Source: Candidatus Anstonella stagnisolia
GTDB taxonomy: Archaea; Micrarchaeota; Micrarchaeia; Anstonellales; Anstonellaceae
Assembly (NCBI GenBank): GCA_902384585.1
Contig: CABMCJ010000004.1
Coordinates: 834,086-898,085, forward strand
Length of the DNA: 64,000 bases
Reading direction: 5' to 3'
The position numbers were made by a program, and so were the translations under genes. This document shows, piece after piece, positions 60,385-64,000 of this stretch (positions are counted from its first letter, which is position 1; each line of letters opens with the position of its first letter). The notes beneath the pieces were generated by a model. It was given only the letters and a program-made list of their open reading frames with translations, was not told the origin of the DNA and did no database searches.

Positions 60385-61428
60385 ATGGTAGGAATAGTCG
60401 GATACGGCGCATACGTCCCTTCCTTTCGCATAAAGCCCGAGGAGATCGCAAAAATATGGGGCGAGGAAGGCGAGCGCATAAAAAAAGGGCTGGGCATACA
60501 GGAGAAAAGCGTGCCGGCTTTAGACGAGGATGCAGCTACAATGGCAGTGGAAGCTGCCAAAAACGCCCTTAAAGTTTCCGGAATAGACGCGCAAAAAATC
60601 GGCGCAGTGTACGTTGGAAGCGAATCCCACCCATACGCCGTAAAGCCCACCGCAACAATGGTTGCAGAGGCAATTGGCGCAACTCCCAACACAATGGCAG
60701 CGGACTTGGAGTTCGCATGCAAGGCAGGGAGCGCAGGAATACAAATCTGCATGGGCTTGGTAGCGTCCAACATGATAAACTACGGCCTTGCAATCGGCTC
60801 TGACACCTCACAGGGCCGCCCAGGCGATGCGCTCGAATACACAGCAGGCGCAGGCGCAGCTGCGTACCTAATAGGAAGGGAAAAATCCCAAGTCCTCGCG
60901 GAAATAGAGGCAACCTGCTCCTTCACAACCGACACACCAGACTTCTGGCGCCGCCAGCATGCAGAGTTCCCAACGCACGGCGGGCGCTTCACAGGGGTTC
61001 CGGCATATTTCAAGCACGTGATGAGCGCAACCCAAATGCTTTTTGAAAAAACAAACACGCGCGCCTCAGACTACGATTATTTTGTGTTCCACCAGCCAAA
61101 CGGAAAGTTCCCATTGGAAGCTGCAAAAAAGCTGGGAATAGACGCCGCAAAGCTCAAGCAGGGCCTGATGACGCCCGTAATAGGCAACACATATTCCGCA
61201 GCCTCCCTCATCGGCTTGGCATCAGTCCTTGATGTTGCAAAAGCAGGCCAGACAATACTCGTAACTTCCTTTGGCTCGGGTGCAGGCAGCGATTCTTTCG
61301 CCTTGCGCGTTACAGACAAAATAGAGAATCGGAAAAAAGGGATTCCGCTTGCGCACTATGTTGCCCAAAAGGAATACCTTTGCTACGGCCTCTATGTAAA
61401 GCACAGAAGGAAGCTGAAAAGTTTATAG
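60385..61428 (+). CDS. hmgs: Hydroxymethylglutaryl-CoA synthase
   Basis: A 347-residue thiolase-fold synthase making HMG-CoA from acetoacetyl-CoA and acetyl-CoA. It starts [19 protein letters not shown]. The catalytic Cys lies in [14 protein letters not shown], and the His in [15 protein letters not shown]. The ATG at 60385 follows TTAGTGATACTT. First gene of the HMGS-thiolase-DUF35 operon, whose products form one complex in archaea. Confidence 0.95.
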   Translation: MVGIVGYGAYVPSFRIKPEEIAKIWGEEGERIKKGLGIQEKSVPALDEDAATMAVEAAKNALKVSGIDAQKIGAVYVGSESHPYAVKPTATMVAEAIGATPNTMAADLEFACKAGSAGIQICMGLVASNMINYGLAIGSDTSQGRPGDALEYTAGAGAAAYLIGREKSQVLAEIEATCSFTTDTPDFWRRQHAEFPTHGGRFTGVPAYFKHVMSATQMLFEKTNTRASDYDYFVFHQPNGKFPLEAAKKLGIDAAKLKQGLMTPVIGNTYSAASLIGLASVLDVAKAGQTILVTSFGSGAGSDSFALRVTDKIENRKKGIPLAHYVAQKEYLCYGLYVKHRRKLKSL

Positions 61429-61437
61429 TTGATATTT

Positions 61438-62601
61438 ATGAGAAAAGTTGCAATAATCGGCGCAGGGATGACAAAGTTCGGGGAAGAGTGGAACCGCGGC
61501 TTCCGCGACCTCATTATAGAAGCCGGAAAGGCGGCCCTTGAGGATTCCAAACTCCCAGGAGAGGACATCGAAGCCCTATACGTAGGCACAATGGCATCCG
61601 GCTCCCTAATCGGCCAAGAGCACGCAGGCGCGCTCATTGCAGATTTCATGGGGCTCACCCCAATTCCCTCCACGCGCGTGGAGGCTGCGTGCGCATCCGG
61701 CGGCGTAGCACTTAGGCAGGGTTTTATGGCAGTCGCATCCGGAATGCACGACATCGTAGTAGTTGGTGGCGTGGAGAAAATGACCGATGTGACTGGCGGA
61801 AACGTTGCACTCGCGCTCGGCGGCGCAGGAGATCAGGAATGGGAGCTTTTCACAGGCGCAACCTTCCCAGGCATCTATGCAATGATGGCGCGCCGGCACA
61901 TGCTCGAATACGGCACAACAGAGGAGCAGCTTGCAGCAGCCGCAGTGAAAAACCACAAGAATGCCTCCATGAACAAGTTCGCGCAGTTCCAAAACGAAAT
62001 CACAATAGAGACAGTAATGAAATCCAAGCAGGTCGCATCCCCCCTAAAGGTTTTCGACTGCTCGCCCGTTACAGACGGCGCGGCAGCGATTGTTCTCTGC
62101 CCGCTTGAAAAGGCAAAGAAACTCTGCGAGAAACCAATAGAAATAGTCGCAAGCGCGCAGGCGTCCGATACTCTCGCATTGCACGACAGGAAATCCCTTT
62201 CTTCAGTGTATGCAACCCAGGTTGCTGCAAAGAAAGCATACGAAATGGCAAAAGTGTCCCCAAAGGACATAGATGTTGCGGAAGTGCACGACTGCTTCAC
62301 AATAGGCGAAATAATGGCAATAGAGGACTTGGGCTTTTTCCCAAAAGGAAAAGGCGGCAAGGCAACAGAGGACGGAAAGACCGCCCTAAACTCTGAAATT
62401 TCCATCAACACAAGCGGCGGTCTCAAGGGCTGCGGGCATCCCGTAGGCGCGACAGGCATAAAGCAGGCGGTTGAAATCGCATGGCAGCTGCGAGGCAGCG
62501 CGGGTGCGCGAGCGGCAAAAGACGCAGAAATAGGCCTCACTCACAACGTAGGAGGAAGCGGCGCAACCGCAGTAGTTCACATTTACAAAAAAGCATTCTG
62601 A
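61438..62601 (+). CDS. Acetyl-CoA C-acetyltransferase (archaeal thiolase)
   Basis: A 387-residue thiolase of the SCP2-like archaeal type. The nucleophile is in [15 protein letters not shown], with [13 protein letters not shown] and the catalytic [16 protein letters not shown] near the end. It passes acetoacetyl-CoA to HMG-CoA synthase encoded 9 nt upstream, through the bridging DUF35 protein. Confidence 0.95.
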   Translation: MRKVAIIGAGMTKFGEEWNRGFRDLIIEAGKAALEDSKLPGEDIEALYVGTMASGSLIGQEHAGALIADFMGLTPIPSTRVEAACASGGVALRQGFMAVASGMHDIVVVGGVEKMTDVTGGNVALALGGAGDQEWELFTGATFPGIYAMMARRHMLEYGTTEEQLAAAAVKNHKNASMNKFAQFQNEITIETVMKSKQVASPLKVFDCSPVTDGAAAIVLCPLEKAKKLCEKPIEIVASAQASDTLALHDRKSLSSVYATQVAAKKAYEMAKVSPKDIDVAEVHDCFTIGEIMAIEDLGFFPKGKGGKATEDGKTALNSEISINTSGGLKGCGHPVGATGIKQAVEIAWQLRGSAGARAAKDAEIGLTHNVGGSGATAVVHIYKKAF

Positions 62602-62622
62602 CGATAAGAAAATGGTGCTAAT

Positions 62623-63021
62623 ATGGACGAAAGCCTGGCAATAACGTGGAGAAGGATTCCGGAACGCTACCGCCTTGAGGGCAGCGCATGCTCAAAGTGC
62701 TCAAGCAATTTCTTCCCGCCCCGCAAGCTCTGCCCAACGTGCAGGAGAAAAGGCACAATTTCCGCAAAAACATTTTGCGGAAAAGGGAAAATATACTCAT
62801 TCACGGAGATTTTCTCCCCGCCAGGCGGCTTTGAGCTTGAAGCCCCCTACACAATTGCAATCGTGCAGCTTGAGGAGGGCCCAAAAATAACCGCCCAGAT
62901 AACCGCGCCGCATGGGGAAATAAAAATCGGGGACCCGGTTGAAATGGTGTTCCGCAAAATACAGGAGGATGGCGAGGAAGGGCTCATCCACTACGGCTTC
63001 AAGTTCAGGCTTGTAAAATAA
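62623..63021 (+). CDS. DUF35 OB-fold protein of the HMGS/thiolase complex
   Basis: A 132-residue protein with a rubredoxin-like zinc ribbon (CSKC...CPTC) and an OB fold (GKIYSFTEIFSPP, YTIAIVQLEEGPKITAQI, IGDPVEMVFR). In archaea it bridges thiolase and HMG-CoA synthase. Lies 21 nt after the thiolase gene. Confidence 0.93.
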   Translation: MDESLAITWRRIPERYRLEGSACSKCSSNFFPPRKLCPTCRRKGTISAKTFCGKGKIYSFTEIFSPPGGFELEAPYTIAIVQLEEGPKITAQITAPHGEIKIGDPVEMVFRKIQEDGEEGLIHYGFKFRLVK

Positions 63022-63041
63022 GTTTCTCTTCCCTATTTTTT

Positions 63042-64000
63042 CTACTGGCAGAGCGGCGTATAGCTGTTGTTCCACACGCAATTAAGCATCGGCGAATCGC
63101 ACATGTTGCTTACGGTGCTCGGAATCCCAAACGGCCAGTCTGTGGGCGTATAAATCGAAACCTGGCACCAGTTTCCCACGGCTTGTGCAATGCACGCCCC
63201 GCCAGCGCATCTGTTTGAGCAGCATTGCGCGTCCAATGAGCAAGGCTGCGCCCCTTTCTTGCACACATTGAAAATCTGGTTGCAGTACGTGAAGAAGTTC
63301 GTGTAATTGTTGTAGCACTGCTGGTAGCACACAGTATTGTTCCTGCAAAGGTAATGGTAGCTTGGGACCGGCGCCATTGGCACGCTCACGCACGTGTAGT
63401 TGTACGGGTCGCATATAAGCCCTGGCGGGCATGCGCTCGAAGTGTCGCACGTGCTATAGCCGCTCCCGGTGCAGCTGCACCAGCTCCCGGCAGTTTGCGC
63501 AGCGCACATCCCTCCTGTGCACACGTTTGAAAGGCATTCCTCATTCCTTGTGCACGGCTTGCCAACCCTTTGCCCAAACACGCGCGCTTCAACAGTTGTC
63601 CCGTTAGAATACTCCTTGTAAATGACGGCGTTTGAGCCGCCCATGCTCCACGAAGTGTCGTACAAATATTCATACGAGCCGCTTACGTTTATTGATTTCT
63701 GGCACACGTAGCTCCCGCTCTGGTTTTGCAGGCACAGGTTCCCAAAGCAGCAGTCCGCATTCCCATTCGAAGGGTTGCACACGTTGTTCGTGTTGCAGTT
63801 CTTGCACAGCCCGTTGTAGCACGTCCCGTTGAAGCATTCAGAATGCGTGCTGCACGTGCTCCCATCCGGCAGGCTGCATGCCGCCTGCCCCCTTGGCACA
63901 TCAACAGAAACGTATCCTACCCCGCACGTGTATCCCGTGCAGCAGTTGGCAGTCGCATTGCACGAGCCGCCTGCGCTTGTGAGGCACCTCTGGCACGTTC
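63042..64000 (-). CDS. Cys-rich extracellular protein, 5' end outside the window
   Basis: At least 319 residues, open to the window edge, so start and any signal peptide are not seen. It is packed with disulphide-type modules: CSTHSECFNGTCYNGLC, CTRNEECLSNVCTGGMC, CSLDAQCCSNRCAGGAC, with Asn-X-Ser/Thr sites. These four-to-six-Cys units match those in the VirB2-like pilin tails and the small class III pilin. The C-terminus ends CVWNNSYTPLCQ without an anchor. It may be another pilin tail or a separate surface protein. Confidence 0.75.
   Translation of the reverse strand, partial: TCQRCLTSAGGSCNATANCCTGYTCGVGYVSVDVPRGQAACSLPDGSTCSTHSECFNGTCYNGLCKNCNTNNVCNPSNGNADCCFGNLCLQNQSGSYVCQKSINVSGSYEYLYDTSWSMGGSNAVIYKEYSNGTTVEARVFGQRVGKPCTRNEECLSNVCTGGMCAAQTAGSWCSCTGSGYSTCDTSSACPPGLICDPYNYTCVSVPMAPVPSYHYLCRNNTVCYQQCYNNYTNFFTYCNQIFNVCKKGAQPCSLDAQCCSNRCAGGACIAQAVGNWCQVSIYTPTDWPFGIPSTVSNMCDSPMLNCVWNNSYTPLCQ

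Overview
The window is archaeal chromosome. Markers include archaeal SRP54 and 7S RNA, SecE, Spt5, TBP, Rpo4, L21e and uL11, diphthine synthase, the wyosine enzyme Taw1, PAC2, NreA and a split GMP synthase. FtsZ-based division, leaderless starts about 25 nt downstream of TATA boxes, GGTGAT-type ribosome sites, a long tRNA-splicing endonuclease of the ARMAN size class, an H-cluster-only [FeFe] hydrogenase and many secreted Cys-rich proteins point to a DPANN archaeon. Micrarchaeota or Diapherotrites fit best, but this is inference. No rRNA, CRISPR array or complete transposon was seen.

Layout. 0-6 kb: RDD protein, SRP54, then a purine run (two PurP paralogues, guaAB, guaAA). 6-15 kb: a secreted protein, a strongly structured non-coding element, and a five-gene envelope operon around a VirB4/HerA-like ATPase. 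15-22 kb: ribose-1,5-bisphosphate isomerase and AMP phosphorylase, two VirB2/TrbC-like pilins with Cys-rich tails, uL11 and a PQQ-propeller protein. 22-26 kb: ftsZ-secE-spt5, SRP RNA, a tRNA-Ser with two introns and a third VirB2-like pilin. 26-31 kb: PAC2, a gene-free structured RNA candidate and a second large envelope protein paralogous to the one at 11.6 kb. 31-39 kb: pyrB, an aminotransferase, NreA, dphB, and an rpiA-nadK-mvk run. 39-43 kb: two accessory genes, a tRNA-Met with two introns, and the L21e-Rpo4-DUF655 cluster facing TBP. 43-46 kb: three class III (type IV-like) pilins, one with a LamG domain. 46-56 kb: Taw1, tRNA endonuclease, FBPase and aldolase, RNase HII, CTP synthase. 56-64 kb: DEAD-box helicase, [FeFe] hydrogenase, the HMG-CoA synthase/thiolase/DUF35 operon with its regulator, and a Cys-rich surface protein that runs off the end.

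Two themes stand out. First, tRNA-Ser(GCT) and tRNA-Met(CAT) each carry an anticodon-loop intron and a second intron of about 100 nt in the T loop. The two T-loop introns are clearly homologous: 52 of their first 60 nt are identical without gaps. The tRNA-splicing endonuclease gene lies in the same window. Second, a conjugation-like surface apparatus (VirB4-type ATPase, three VirB2-like pilins) is found with class III pilins and secreted proteins that share small Cys-rich modules. This looks like a cell-contact or DNA-exchange surface system related to the archaeal Ced/Ted systems.

Intergenic DNA is rich in short perfect hairpins, often in pairs. These include a two-copy tandem-hairpin repeat, a hairpin that would hide a ribosome site, and two multi-hairpin RNA candidates. 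Start sites were chosen from TATA distance, ribosome-site spacing and family alignment as remembered; nothing was computed or searched.
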